Below are positions 25,172-33,812 of a DNA stretch of 64,000 bases, one piece after another. The stretch lies in IMG/VR virus record IMGVR_UViG_3300029985_000036, positions 1 to 64,000 of that record, one strand, 5' to 3'. The stretch is from a virus. Under the pieces are notes generated by a model that did not search any database, was not told where the DNA came from, and worked only from the letters and a program-made list of their open reading frames with translations. The translations under genes were made by a program, and so were the position numbers. Numbering within the stretch: the stretch's first letter is position 1; each line of letters opens with the position of its first letter.

Positions 25172-27385
25172 TTATGCTGGGACAAAATTGACTGTCGGAA
25201 CACTGGTGTATGTAATAGATACCTGATCTCCAGAAACGACATTAATCCCACCTGATGTCTGTCCAGTTGGTACAGCAGTTGTCCCACGTTTAATTGTGAT
25301 TGATGTTACCGCGCCACCGTTTACAAAGAGGACACCACGCGCCAAGGCCGTATTAACATAAGGTGAACCTGAAGGCACAATGGTTACAATCGCGCCACCG
25401 GCTGTAGCTGCACCAGATGTGAGTACTGCATTACTGCCTACCGTGAGACTACCAACGATCGTAGCGTTACCTGCGCCATCATCAAGTAAGTTTTCTGCAC
25501 CCGATAGAATGTGGCCTTTGAGGCTAACCGAGAACGTGGTGGCCTGATTGAGCACTGGAATTTGTCCCCAGGTCACACCTGCGCTACCGACACTGGTGTT
25601 GAGGTAAAGTTGTGGGATAGATGGAATGCCCTGATTGGTGTTGATGTAAACTGAACCTGGATTGGCCGATGAGGTCGGTATACCAACACCAGTCGTGATC
25701 GTAGGACCCCCAGTTCCTCCTACAATTATAGATGGTATCATAAAAATACCAGTGTTATCTATATACCATTTTGCAGTTAATGCTGTAGCTGCAGAATAAA
25801 TATCATAGGCAGCAGTTGCACTATCTTTAATAAAGATACCAGATTGAAAACGACCAGTGCCACCTGAAATTTGTAACCCATATGTTACTTTATTTGATCC
25901 CGTGCTAACGGCAAGAAAAGATCCTTTTGATGTAGCAGACAGTTGAATACTATCATCTGTTCCCGTATTGTTAGTGACATCGGATTCAATTGCCACACCG
26001 TATCCCTGAGTACCTGACGGATAGATTAAGTTAGGATTAAGTCCATACAGAGTTGAAGTCATACTGTTGGCTAAACCAACAAAATAACCAGCACTAATAC
26101 CATACGATGCATTTGTTGCATCGTTGCGTACTTGCACAAATAAAGCTTGGTTGTTGCCACCTATTCCAGTCGGTGCATTGATCGCTTGAATACCAATAAG
26201 AGTGTGGCCGGTTGAATCTGTAAATCGTTGTTGAAAACCAAATCCTACAGTTGTTCCAACGTATTGTGATGAAATTCCAGGAAATGTATAAAGACTTGGC
26301 ATTGAAAATGGGCCAAGTGCCAGAGATGCTACTTGTGATCCTTCATTAAGGACTCCACTAAAATTATAGCTACCTGGTGGAATGATATATGAAACGCCAT
26401 ATCCCATGGTTGCATTAAACGCCAGATCATCGTGTGCAATCCCATCACCAACCGCACCGTTGTCTTTAACTGTTGGTAAGGTAGCAAATCGATCGGCAAG
26501 GGTACGAGGTGTTATCCCGTGCGTACTAACCACACTTCCACTTAGTGTCGTAAATGCACCAGATGATGGGGTAGTAGATCCAATCGGCGTGTTGTCGACA
26601 GTACCTCCGGTAATATTACTACTGGATGGTCCTGTTGGACCTTGAGGTCCAACCACACTTCCAAGATCTACTGTTCCGGTTACTACTCCAGCTGTCACTT
26701 GTCCCAGAATCAAATGACCAAAACTGTTGACAGCAGCTGAAATGTAACCAGATCCCGGTGTCCCATTTGTTCCATTGGTACCAACAACATTACCCAGATC
26801 AGTTGTTCCAGTAACGGTACCACCAACAGCTGTATTGGTTACAATTAAGTGCCCCAATCCGTTGATCGTAGCACTACTGAACCCGGGTCCAACTTGACCT
26901 GTAGTGCCGGATGTACCAACAACATTTCCAAGATCAACAGTTCCACTAGTAATACCACCTACAGAAGTTGTTGTTACAATTAGGTGGCCTGAACTGTTGA
27001 TACTAATATCACTAAATCCAGGACCCTGCTGTCCGGCAGATCCATTACTTCCTGGTGCGCCAACAACATTACCGAGATCTGTTGTACCAGAAACAACACC
27101 AGCTGTCGTCTCAGTCAAAATTAAATGACCAGATGAGTTAATACTGGCTGCACTGAATCCTGGGCCAATTTGTCCGGGAGCACCTATAATGTTACCTGTA
27201 ACTGTAACTGTGGTTCCATTGCTCAACACCAGAGCAAGAGATCCAGTTGGCGTTATATGACTAGATTGAATAACAATAGGTGTTCCAATGCCAAGATTGG
27301 TTTGTGCGGACAGTTGAGCGGCAGGGCCAGCTGCAGCAATTTCACCAAGACAATTTTCTGCAAGTAAGGGTTCAAATGTAATCAT
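25172..27385 (-). CDS. Collagen-like repeat tail fibre or tailspike protein B
   Basis: 737 residues, paralogous to fibre A in its first about 250 residues: the same anchor (LGEIAAAGPAAQLSAQTNLG) and four INSSGHL/DLGNVVG modules with Gly-x-y spacers. From about residue 295, TLADRFATLPTVKDNGAVGD followed by GIAHDD matches the start of the pectate-lyase-like/tailspike fold (A-D-R-x-x-x-x-x-N-V-x-D-F-G-A-x-G-D-G-x-x-D-D). A long beta region with many Gly/Thr/Ser follows, possibly a right-handed beta-helix, then a small terminal domain. Host-surface polysaccharide binding or depolymerisation is likely; the catalytic residues cannot be assigned. ATG with AAGGA upstream. Confidence 0.75.
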   Translation of the reverse strand: MITFEPLLAENCLGEIAAAGPAAQLSAQTNLGIGTPIVIQSSHITPTGSLALVLSNGTTVTVTGNIIGAPGQIGPGFSAASINSSGHLILTETTAGVVSGTTDLGNVVGAPGSNGSAGQQGPGFSDISINSSGHLIVTTTSVGGITSGTVDLGNVVGTSGTTGQVGPGFSSATINGLGHLIVTNTAVGGTVTGTTDLGNVVGTNGTNGTPGSGYISAAVNSFGHLILGQVTAGVVTGTVDLGSVVGPQGPTGPSSSNITGGTVDNTPIGSTTPSSGAFTTLSGSVVSTHGITPRTLADRFATLPTVKDNGAVGDGIAHDDLAFNATMGYGVSYIIPPGSYNFSGVLNEGSQVASLALGPFSMPSLYTFPGISSQYVGTTVGFGFQQRFTDSTGHTLIGIQAINAPTGIGGNNQALFVQVRNDATNASYGISAGYFVGLANSMTSTLYGLNPNLIYPSGTQGYGVAIESDVTNNTGTDDSIQLSATSKGSFLAVSTGSNKVTYGLQISGGTGRFQSGIFIKDSATAAYDIYSAATALTAKWYIDNTGIFMIPSIIVGGTGGPTITTGVGIPTSSANPGSVYINTNQGIPSIPQLYLNTSVGSAGVTWGQIPVLNQATTFSVSLKGHILSGAENLLDDGAGNATIVGSLTVGSNAVLTSGAATAGGAIVTIVPSGSPYVNTALARGVLFVNGGAVTSITIKRGTTAVPTGQTSGGINVVSGDQVSITYTSVPTVNFVPA
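26640..27190 (-). repeat. Four imperfect coding repeats in fibre B
   Basis: Tandem units of about 135-145 bases encoding Gly-x-y runs plus the INSSGHLI and TDLGNVVG modules, homologous to those of fibre A. Confidence 0.6.
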
Positions 27386-27463
27386 TTTATCAGATTCCTT
27401 CTATATCGGATCCTCATAAAATGATAAAGTTAATCATCATGTAAACAAAATTATAGAAGAAGA

Positions 27464-27496
27464 AGAAGGAGAGGGGACATAGTCCCCTCTCCTTCT
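27464..27496 (-). terminator. Hairpin after the Pro/Thr-rich protein gene
   Basis: AGAAGGAGAGGGGAC / GTCCCCTCTCCTTCT, 15 pairs with an ATA loop, 17 bases past the stop at 27514. The minus strand continues TCTTCTTCTATAATTTTG. Confidence 0.75.
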
Positions 27497-27513
27497 CTTT
27501 CAATGAGTATTTA

Positions 27514-28260
27514 TTAAACAGTTGGCTTCTGAAGATTCACAATCCGTGCCTGTTCCTGCAGGAACATTACAAGTGGGGCACACTTCAAACGGGACTGCAA
27601 AATATCTGGACGGATCTTTGAAGCATCTCCGATGTCTACACCATTCACGGCATGGCGAAACAGGGTATAGACAATCTCAGTGCGAAATCGAGATTGCATA
27701 TCAAGTGCTGCAATCCCCTGAAGTGCAGCACCTTCCTGCATTACATCATTTTTGTGTTTAACAAAGAAGTCCCAGACTACCTGAAATACTTCAGGCGTTG
27801 GTGTTGCCAACAGACGAGCAACGATGTTGCCAAGCGTTTTTGCGGCATCTGAGAAATCTGCTTTTGCTCCACCACGACTGGTCAGATATCCTCTGTAGTT
27901 ATCAAGCAACTCAACCAGGATACTCACCGCCTGAGACACAGGAGCTGTCGTAGGAGCCGGTGTTGGTTCGACAACAGGTGCTTCAGTGGAAACCGGCTCG
28001 ACCACTGGAGCAGTGGTGGGTGCTGGGGTAGGAGCTGGAGTGGGCGCGAGGGTGGGAACGGGAGTTGTGGTAGGAGCAGGAGTCTGTATTACTGGAGCAT
28101 CGGTGGGGGCAGGAGTAGGCGCTAGCGTAGGTGCCGGAGTCGGAGCAGGCGTTACCACAACGGGGGCTACCGTAGGTTCCGGAGTTGGTATAACTGTAGG
28201 AACTGGAGCATCCGTCAGCACTGGTGTCGGATCGACCGGCGTAGATGGTTGGTCACTCAT
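27514..28260 (-). CDS. Pro/Thr-rich repeat protein with helical C-terminal domain
   Basis: 248 residues from ATG 28260 ([15 protein letters not shown]), with AAGGA upstream; a longer frame to 28296 exists but lacks a site. Residues 1-115 are an extended P-T/A-P repeat linker (units such as PTPAPT and TDAPV repeat over a dozen times). Residues about 118-248 form a compact helical domain ([40 protein letters not shown]). The layout resembles a stalk plus head, or a tether on a virion surface, but the helical domain is not recognised. It is followed by a strong terminator and lies between the fibres and the RNAP beta-prime gene. Confidence 0.65.
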   Translation of the reverse strand: MSDQPSTPVDPTPVLTDAPVPTVIPTPEPTVAPVVVTPAPTPAPTLAPTPAPTDAPVIQTPAPTTTPVPTLAPTPAPTPAPTTAPVVEPVSTEAPVVEPTPAPTTAPVSQAVSILVELLDNYRGYLTSRGGAKADFSDAAKTLGNIVARLLATPTPEVFQVVWDFFVKHKNDVMQEGAALQGIAALDMQSRFRTEIVYTLFRHAVNGVDIGDASKIRPDILQSRLKCAPLVMFLQEQARIVNLQKPTV

Positions 28261-28360
28261 TATAGTTTTCCTTGTACTGTATAGATTAAAACACAAAGAT
28301 CCCGCAGGGCACGGTCATATCATGGTAGATTGTCGATATTCTTAATTAAAAAATCTACCT

Positions 28361-29716
28361 TTATATTGCAAATCTATTTAACGAGGTAATCTCAATCGAT
28401 TTCGCTAAATTGAAATGCTTTGACTTTAATGCTGTTTTGGTGAAAACGCTGGTAACCGCCACCGAGACCATCGTAATCATTTCTTGATCAATCGATCTAA
28501 ACAATTCTCCCATGCAGGTAAAACAGTACCCTGCCTGTGTATGGCAATAGAGAGGCGACCGCATTTGTACCGTCTGTCCAATATACTCAGTAATGTTATT
28601 AGCATCTAAGGTAATCAGTTTTCCATTAATCAAGATGTTGCGATAATAATAGTTTTTTGCCATATCTTTTGTCAGATTGACATGAAGATATTTAGTACTG
28701 CCACAATCATCACAGATAATCTTAGTATTTTGAAAAACACGAATGATGAATTTGGTTTCTTCACCACCCTTGGCCGTTTGAACCGCACTGGCAAAAGATC
28801 CGCGACGGATTTCATTACAGATGACTGGGAAGTCTTTAACTTTCCACCCTTCTTCAAGAGAGGTACCGATGAAGTTAAACCCCTTGCCACCAAACTCTGG
28901 AATCATACCACCAGAAATGAGCATCATCTTACGATGAATGGAATAGGATTTATCATCTCTGTCATAAAACAAAGTACTGACATCGCCTTTTAAGGAGGCT
29001 TTATCCATGGCAGTTAATTCAGTCTCAATTTGATTCATGACAATAGCATTACCAGCAGCAAGTTCTACGGCATGCTCTTTGAGAAGTTCATTTCGCCGTT
29101 TGATAATTTTAGGATCTACTGTAAGAGATCGTTCGGTTAAACTAGGAACAGACAATTCTGTGAAGTGTCCGATAAAATGAAGATTCCGAGAATAATGTTT
29201 AAGATTTTCAACACTGATCTTACCAGTACGAAGATTCTCAAAGATAAAGTTGTCTTCAATGCGCTGAATATCCCAAGTGGTATTGATATATGGAATAAGA
29301 TCACCAAAGGAATCAGCTAAGATAGCATAGTTAAGAAGAAGTCGACCAATCGTTGTTTCTAGCTCGACATCACCAGTATAGTTGATGATATCTTTAGGCT
29401 GTAGCATAATTTTACTGTTACGCTGACAGAGCTGTGGTGCAGTCTCAATACCAAGAGGAACCACTGTTAGCTCACGGTCTCCTTTATTGGAATAAATACC
29501 ATCAACTCCAGTTACACTGTAGAGCTGATTGTTAATATTTAACAATTTCCCAGTATATATCCAGCACTGATCATTGGGAATTGCATGACCCTCTACTGTT
29601 AAATGAGCTGTTGTCTTTTCAGTTTCAGTAAACAGATCAAGAAGCTGATCCCGAATAAGAAGAGCTGGGAGATTGTCCAGTATGTGTCGAAGAATCTGTG
29701 GAGCAAGTGTGTTCAT
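28361..29716 (-). CDS. RNA polymerase beta-prime subunit, C-terminal part (phiKZ-type)
   Basis: 451 residues. TTIGRLLLNYAILADSF (about 121-137) matches the T-x-G-R-x-x-x-N rim helices. The stretch around 260-330 (MMLISGGMIPEFGGKGFNF; then EEGWKV and IRRGSFASAVQTA) matches the bridge-helix/trigger-loop region where cellular beta-prime has SGARG and RKGL-x-DTA-x-x-T. CDDCGS near 349 and SPLYCHTQAGYCFTCMGE near 395-412 form the zinc-binding domain 2. The protein ends shortly after the position of the cellular IGEPGTQLTMRTFH, here VSVAVTSVFTKTALKSKHF. It would assemble with a beta-prime N-terminal part such as 61038. ATG overlaps the upstream stop (ATGA), implying translational coupling. Confidence 0.8.
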   Translation of the reverse strand: MNTLAPQILRHILDNLPALLIRDQLLDLFTETEKTTAHLTVEGHAIPNDQCWIYTGKLLNINNQLYSVTGVDGIYSNKGDRELTVVPLGIETAPQLCQRNSKIMLQPKDIINYTGDVELETTIGRLLLNYAILADSFGDLIPYINTTWDIQRIEDNFIFENLRTGKISVENLKHYSRNLHFIGHFTELSVPSLTERSLTVDPKIIKRRNELLKEHAVELAAGNAIVMNQIETELTAMDKASLKGDVSTLFYDRDDKSYSIHRKMMLISGGMIPEFGGKGFNFIGTSLEEGWKVKDFPVICNEIRRGSFASAVQTAKGGEETKFIIRVFQNTKIICDDCGSTKYLHVNLTKDMAKNYYYRNILINGKLITLDANNITEYIGQTVQMRSPLYCHTQAGYCFTCMGELFRSIDQEMITMVSVAVTSVFTKTALKSKHFNLAKSIEITSLNRFAI

Positions 29717-30756
29717 TTATAAAACTCCCGTGCCAATTCAAGACATCTTCCCGTAATGAATAACTGAAGAGAAGTGTCATCTGTTGTAAGCAGATCTTTG
29801 AGACGCTGAAATGTTGCATCTACATTAGCTGTAAAACTTTCTTTTGTAGAATCTTCTTTCATACATCCCAGCATCAGAGACAAGATATCTGCCTGAGATA
29901 AATATGTTCCACGCAGTCGAAAATACTCTTCATACAGAGGAGTATTTGATTCAAACTCACGGGTAAATCTAATGACAAGAGCTTGTTCAACCGGATTGAT
30001 AGATTCGGTCGGGGATTGCTGTTGTTGAAACATCCAAGCATAATTTGCTAATGTATCTGCAGTTGTTGCATTGTTTTTATAAATACTAAGTCGATTATAT
30101 TGCAATTGAATGTCTGCATGCAATCCCGTATAACTTGAATTTGCATATGTATAATCAACTGCTTTCAATAACCAACTTGTATGTTTTTGTACATAATCAA
30201 GATATGATTGTAACATTTCTGAATCAACGGGGGCTTCAAATGGAATAGTGTCAGTTGCAAGAATTGACAATACATAAGCATCAAACACTGGGGTTGATGT
30301 CAGTTTGTCGTGTAAAAATACATAGGTATCATAAAACGTATTATTGACATCTGGATAATCTAGTGCAAGATACTCCAGTATATTCTGAATAGTAGTATTG
30401 TCAGGATCCCCACCTCCATCCTGTACTGTAGCCGTTATCCAGAGTTTAAATCCCTCGGTTTCAGAAATACTCCGATACAATGGAGTTGGATATACAGCTT
30501 CAAATAACAGCAGTGTCAAATCAAGATGATACATATTGTCACATAAATCAGATCTTGCACAAAAGAACTCTAAGCCAATTTCATAAGACTCATCGATAAG
30601 AACAGAAAAGCATTCAAGAACCAAAGTTTGAGATGATATTTCATCTTCACTAATCTGTTGCTGCCAGAGTTCACCACCCAAATGAGCTCGTACTCCAGGA
30701 GAAACCGAGGCCATGCGTTCAAGAAGTGATGCATGTAGAGTCATGCTAATATCCAT
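29713..30756 (-). CDS. Hypothetical protein coupled to the beta-prime C-terminal gene
   Basis: 347 residues, acidic and mostly helical (ILEYLALDYPDVNNTFYDTY; QADILSLMLGCMKEDSTKES). Two candidate starts, ATG 30756 and ATG 30744; the second has GGA at a better spacing. It ends by overlapping the start of the RNAP beta-prime gene by four bases, a typical arrangement for proteins made in fixed ratio. No family is recognised; an RNAP-associated or assembly role is inference from coupling. Confidence 0.6.
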   Translation of the reverse strand: MDISMTLHASLLERMASVSPGVRAHLGGELWQQQISEDEISSQTLVLECFSVLIDESYEIGLEFFCARSDLCDNMYHLDLTLLLFEAVYPTPLYRSISETEGFKLWITATVQDGGGDPDNTTIQNILEYLALDYPDVNNTFYDTYVFLHDKLTSTPVFDAYVLSILATDTIPFEAPVDSEMLQSYLDYVQKHTSWLLKAVDYTYANSSYTGLHADIQLQYNRLSIYKNNATTADTLANYAWMFQQQQSPTESINPVEQALVIRFTREFESNTPLYEEYFRLRGTYLSQADILSLMLGCMKEDSTKESFTANVDATFQRLKDLLTTDDTSLQLFITGRCLELAREFYK

Positions 30757-30783
30757 TTCATGGGTTATCTAGGTATCTAGAAG

Positions 30784-30815
30784 ATGGTACTTGTCCGATC
30801 GGACAAGTACCATCG
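30784..30815 (-). terminator. Perfect palindrome after the membrane protein gene
   Basis: GATGGTACTTGTCCGA / TCGGACAAGTACCATC, 32 bases without unpaired centre, 14 bases past the stop at 30830. No U-tract, but strong stem. Confidence 0.65.
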
Positions 30816-30829
30816 ACTTCGATTTATCG

Positions 30830-31195
30830 TCATTTGGTACTAATCATCAAACAGATCAATTCAACATCCTCTGTGTATTCAAACACACGGAGGTAATACC
30901 CAATTGTTATCAAACATGTACCAATTTTGAGTGATGTTAATATGGTGTTTTGAAAACTATAAGCAATCAATACTCCACAAGCTGCAGAAAGTATACTATT
31001 CAATATCCCTGTAGCCACCATTAAGACGCGATGGACTCGAAACACAATGGTGCAGTCGGTAGCAGACAAGACATATTTCAATACCATAACTGTCTGCTTA
31101 GAATCAAAATAACTGTAATCTGGTGAGATTTGATAATGCCGAAAGAACCAAATCAATGTGCCAATGCAGAGTCGATGGCACCGGGCAAGAAACAT
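30830..31195 (-). CDS. Small multi-pass membrane protein
   Basis: 121 residues. Two clear hydrophobic helices (about 60-80, LMVATGILNSILSAACGVLI, and about 85-105, LTSLKIGTCLITIGYYL) and a possible third near the N-terminus. ATG 31195 has AAGGA nine bases upstream and overlaps the last 43 bases of the DNA polymerase gene, suggesting coupling. Function unknown; it could tether replication proteins to the membrane or be unrelated. Confidence 0.55.
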   Translation of the reverse strand: MFLARCHRLCIGTLIWFFRHYQISPDYSYFDSKQTVMVLKYVLSATDCTIVFRVHRVLMVATGILNSILSAACGVLIAYSFQNTILTSLKIGTCLITIGYYLRVFEYTEDVELICLMISTK

Positions 31196-33312
31196 CCAAA
31201 CTCGTCCTTTGTGTATATATCACTGAGCAATGTCTGATCCTTACTATCAGTATATGCAATACCAAGTGATCTCATCGTGACTATGAAGGGAGTCGAATTC
31301 GCATAGGTGATACCACGAATGTCAATGATCGGACGTAGAATTGCAGGAACCTGTTTAAGTGTCATTGGTATCACCAATCGGGTAATCGCTCTTGGATTTT
31401 TGTCCATAAATCCAACAAGCCGTTCATACAATGGTGAATCGAATGCCTTAACTAATGCTAGATATCTAGGGTCTTTTAAGACCTTTCCATCTTGCAACAA
31501 CGGAAGAACATATCCCTTCGATGGAATAACAAATTCACCAAACTTCGATCTAAAGACTTCTTCCCACAACCTCCAATAATAGTGACTTGAAACTGCTGCA
31601 TCCTTGTAGTCAGTCTCATTGCGAATGGGTGTTGTAGTCAGAAAAAGACGTTCCCCCGCTTCGAGTGATTTGATTACTTTGTTTTCATGATCCAGAACAC
31701 GTGTTAAACAATCTGCAACTTCAATTGTACCTTTTTCCATAACGGTATCAAAGATCCAATTTACAAAATCCTTTCCAGCTTTCACTGTTTCTTTACACAT
31801 TGCGCTAGATCGATAAGACAGTCCTTTAATATCTTCCTTTGATTTTGGAAGAACAAATCCTTCTTGGACTGCAACACGTCCAGCATATTGTTTAGGAAGT
31901 GGAGTGCGAAGCATGAGAGGATAGAGGAACTCATTCTTCATTGCAATCCGATATCGATCTTCTCCTTCTGCTCCAAAGTTAGTACTCAATCGAGCAAATA
32001 CTTGTTCTAGTGTCATTGTAATCAAAAATACTACAAATCCATTAATAGCATATGCATCTGGACCAAAGGATACATGTCCAACATACCATTCAATCCAAGA
32101 TTGTGTAGAAAAAATCACACTATCTGTATCTGAGATGATAACAGCTTTACGAATCATATTTGGATGTGACATTGCATCTGCCACATCACAATCGACACGC
32201 AAGAATGTTGAAATCAGAGGTCCAATACCATTCAGTTTATTTTGCATGTGATTGCCAATAGCAATCAAATGTCTGACCCCATCTGGTTCTTCTATCAGTG
32301 CATCAGATACTGGTTTTCGACCAATCAGATCTGCATTTAACCCAGATACCATGGCCAAGAGATCGCCATTACAATTGAAGATATCTGTTGGCTTTGCAGT
32401 AGGATCAATTGTTACATCAGTTCTAAAGAATTCTTTTAAGTATGGACGAAATACATGTTCATTTCGAATAAGAAGAGTCTTTAAACAATATGCATAATAA
32501 ACAAATGTGCGTTCGTTCATAGAAAGAGATGCAATAAATTTAGTGAGAGCATTTCGAAGTTTTTCTGTAATACGTTGATATAAACACAGACTGTGAATAA
32601 AGTGTTCAACTACATCACTGATGGTTGGAATAATAATTCCATATTGGGCTACAACAGATGCTAAGTCTAGAGGACATATCCGTACCAGTTGCATGCAATA
32701 ATTAATACAGTGATCTGGTGTTGGAAAGTAGAAATTTCCTTCAAGCATCTTTTCAACATGAGCATAACCACACATAATGCTATGCCGTGCTAGACTTGTA
32801 ACAGCATTATATCCAGGTTTGTCATATAGAGGATTGTGGGCTGAACCAAAAGCTCCAGGAATGGAGTTATTTTCAATCTTAGTTGAAGCTTGTAGATAGT
32901 TATATCGTTGTTCTAAACCACGGTCTCCGACAGAAGCCGCTTTTAACATTTTCTTCTTTAGAACTTTACGAGTACCTATGTTATCTAGAATTTTTCGTTT
33001 AAGAAAACTTTCTTTGACTGAGGGTGGCATATAAATTACACCAGCTGGTGTAATGATGTTCTTTCGCAAGGTATCTGTATAAGTTAAAAGATCTGTTGTT
33101 TCAATTTTACCATTGCCGTATGATGGATAATTGATCATCTTTAGAGTCGGACGTCTTAACGATTTGGTTACTTCATTGTTGATGAATGTTTGAATTTGAG
33201 CGACTGGAACATGAGGATATTGTCTACATAGAAATGCAGACATATTCTCACCATATGCCCGCAATAAGGAAACGGGATCTCTCTCATACGAATTGAATTT
33301 AAAGTAATCCAT
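31153..33312 (-). CDS. DNA polymerase family B, palm/fingers/thumb portion
   Basis: 719 residues. Family-B landmarks in order: TPAGVIYMPPS (about 86-96) and the fingers KRKILDNIGTRKVLKKKML, motif B KIENNSIPGAFGS (about 145-157, cellular K-x-x-x-N-S-x-Y-G), motif C SDTDSVIF (about 392-399), LPKQYAG (about 471-477, the K-K-x-Y element) and IKGLSYRSS (about 490-498). Spacing between B and C is about 240 residues, against about 57 in RB69, so a large insertion is present. I find no 3'-5' exonuclease motifs and no motif A (D-x-x-S-L-Y-P), so the enzyme is either split with its N-terminal part elsewhere, or very divergent. An upstream frame ending across the start could add 50 residues by -1 frameshifting (see findings). 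Confidence 0.85.
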   Translation of the reverse strand: MDYFKFNSYERDPVSLLRAYGENMSAFLCRQYPHVPVAQIQTFINNEVTKSLRRPTLKMINYPSYGNGKIETTDLLTYTDTLRKNIITPAGVIYMPPSVKESFLKRKILDNIGTRKVLKKKMLKAASVGDRGLEQRYNYLQASTKIENNSIPGAFGSAHNPLYDKPGYNAVTSLARHSIMCGYAHVEKMLEGNFYFPTPDHCINYCMQLVRICPLDLASVVAQYGIIIPTISDVVEHFIHSLCLYQRITEKLRNALTKFIASLSMNERTFVYYAYCLKTLLIRNEHVFRPYLKEFFRTDVTIDPTAKPTDIFNCNGDLLAMVSGLNADLIGRKPVSDALIEEPDGVRHLIAIGNHMQNKLNGIGPLISTFLRVDCDVADAMSHPNMIRKAVIISDTDSVIFSTQSWIEWYVGHVSFGPDAYAINGFVVFLITMTLEQVFARLSTNFGAEGEDRYRIAMKNEFLYPLMLRTPLPKQYAGRVAVQEGFVLPKSKEDIKGLSYRSSAMCKETVKAGKDFVNWIFDTVMEKGTIEVADCLTRVLDHENKVIKSLEAGERLFLTTTPIRNETDYKDAAVSSHYYWRLWEEVFRSKFGEFVIPSKGYVLPLLQDGKVLKDPRYLALVKAFDSPLYERLVGFMDKNPRAITRLVIPMTLKQVPAILRPIIDIRGITYANSTPFIVTMRSLGIAYTDSKDQTLLSDIYTKDEFGCFLPGAIDSALAH
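33297..33303 (-). promoter_or_regulatory. Candidate -1 slippery heptamer T_TTA_AAT
   Basis: The minus strand reads TTTAAAT. In the phase of an ORF that starts at ATG 33446 (MNKKGYSPHAMVYPN), the codons are ACT TTA AAT, so the heptamer has the canonical X_XXY_YYZ register. A -1 slip continues in the polymerase frame (KFNSYERDP). No downstream stimulatory structure was assessed. Confidence 0.3.
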
Positions 33313-33466
33313 GGATCAATCCCATCAAAGTGTGTTGTGGATTCTATTAGATGTCCATCCCAAGTATGAAATAACGGTTCTTTAAATATATGTAATTTTG
33401 AATTTGGGTAAACCATTGCATGAGGCGAATAACCTTTTTTATTCATAGTTATACAGGAGCAATTTT

Positions 33467-33751
33467 ATGTCAGATGATATCCGCCAAGAATTGGATGAAC
33501 ACAAGAAAAATCTTCTTGAATTGAGGAAGCAGATTGTTATTTATCGTGAACAAAAAAGTGGTGATCGTCAATATACATCTCAAGATGGTGTATTGGTTGT
33601 TGCTATTGATGGGTTACTAACAACCCTCGGTACAACAGATCCAACTAAGATTACACTTGAATCTATTGTCAAGTTAGATGATGACATTCAAGAAGTGGTT
33701 CGGTCATCAGAAGTATTTCTCCAGAGGCATGCCCCGAATCCTGTTGTGTAA
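33467..33751 (+). CDS. Small coiled-coil protein
   Basis: 94 residues, ATG with CAGGAG upstream. The first about 35 residues form a charged coiled coil (DIRQELDEHKKNLLELRKQ) and the rest is mixed (DGVLVVAIDGLLTTLGTTD). First gene of a plus-strand unit that runs to the chaperonin and beyond. No family is recognised. Confidence 0.6.
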   Translation: MSDDIRQELDEHKKNLLELRKQIVIYREQKSGDRQYTSQDGVLVVAIDGLLTTLGTTDPTKITLESIVKLDDDIQEVVRSSEVFLQRHAPNPVV

Positions 33752-33812
33752 TATTCTTCTTCCGGTGTCTAGGTTTAATATACTGGAAGAACTTACAGAA
33801 AGATAATCAATA

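Noticed and set aside
24361-27190. Possible CRISPR-like repeated DNA
   Set aside because: The repeats are coding, imperfect and about 140 bases long with no regular spacers; they are protein modules of the fibres.
27986-28345. Plus-strand Gly/Val-rich repeat ORF ([20 protein letters not shown])
   Set aside because: Reverse complement of the Pro/Thr repeats of the minus-strand gene; such repeats always give Gly/Val antisense frames.
28324-28359. GGTAGATT / AATCTACC inverted repeat after the beta-prime C-terminal gene
   Set aside because: Eight-base stem with a 20-base loop and the U-rich stretch inside the loop; not a convincing terminator.
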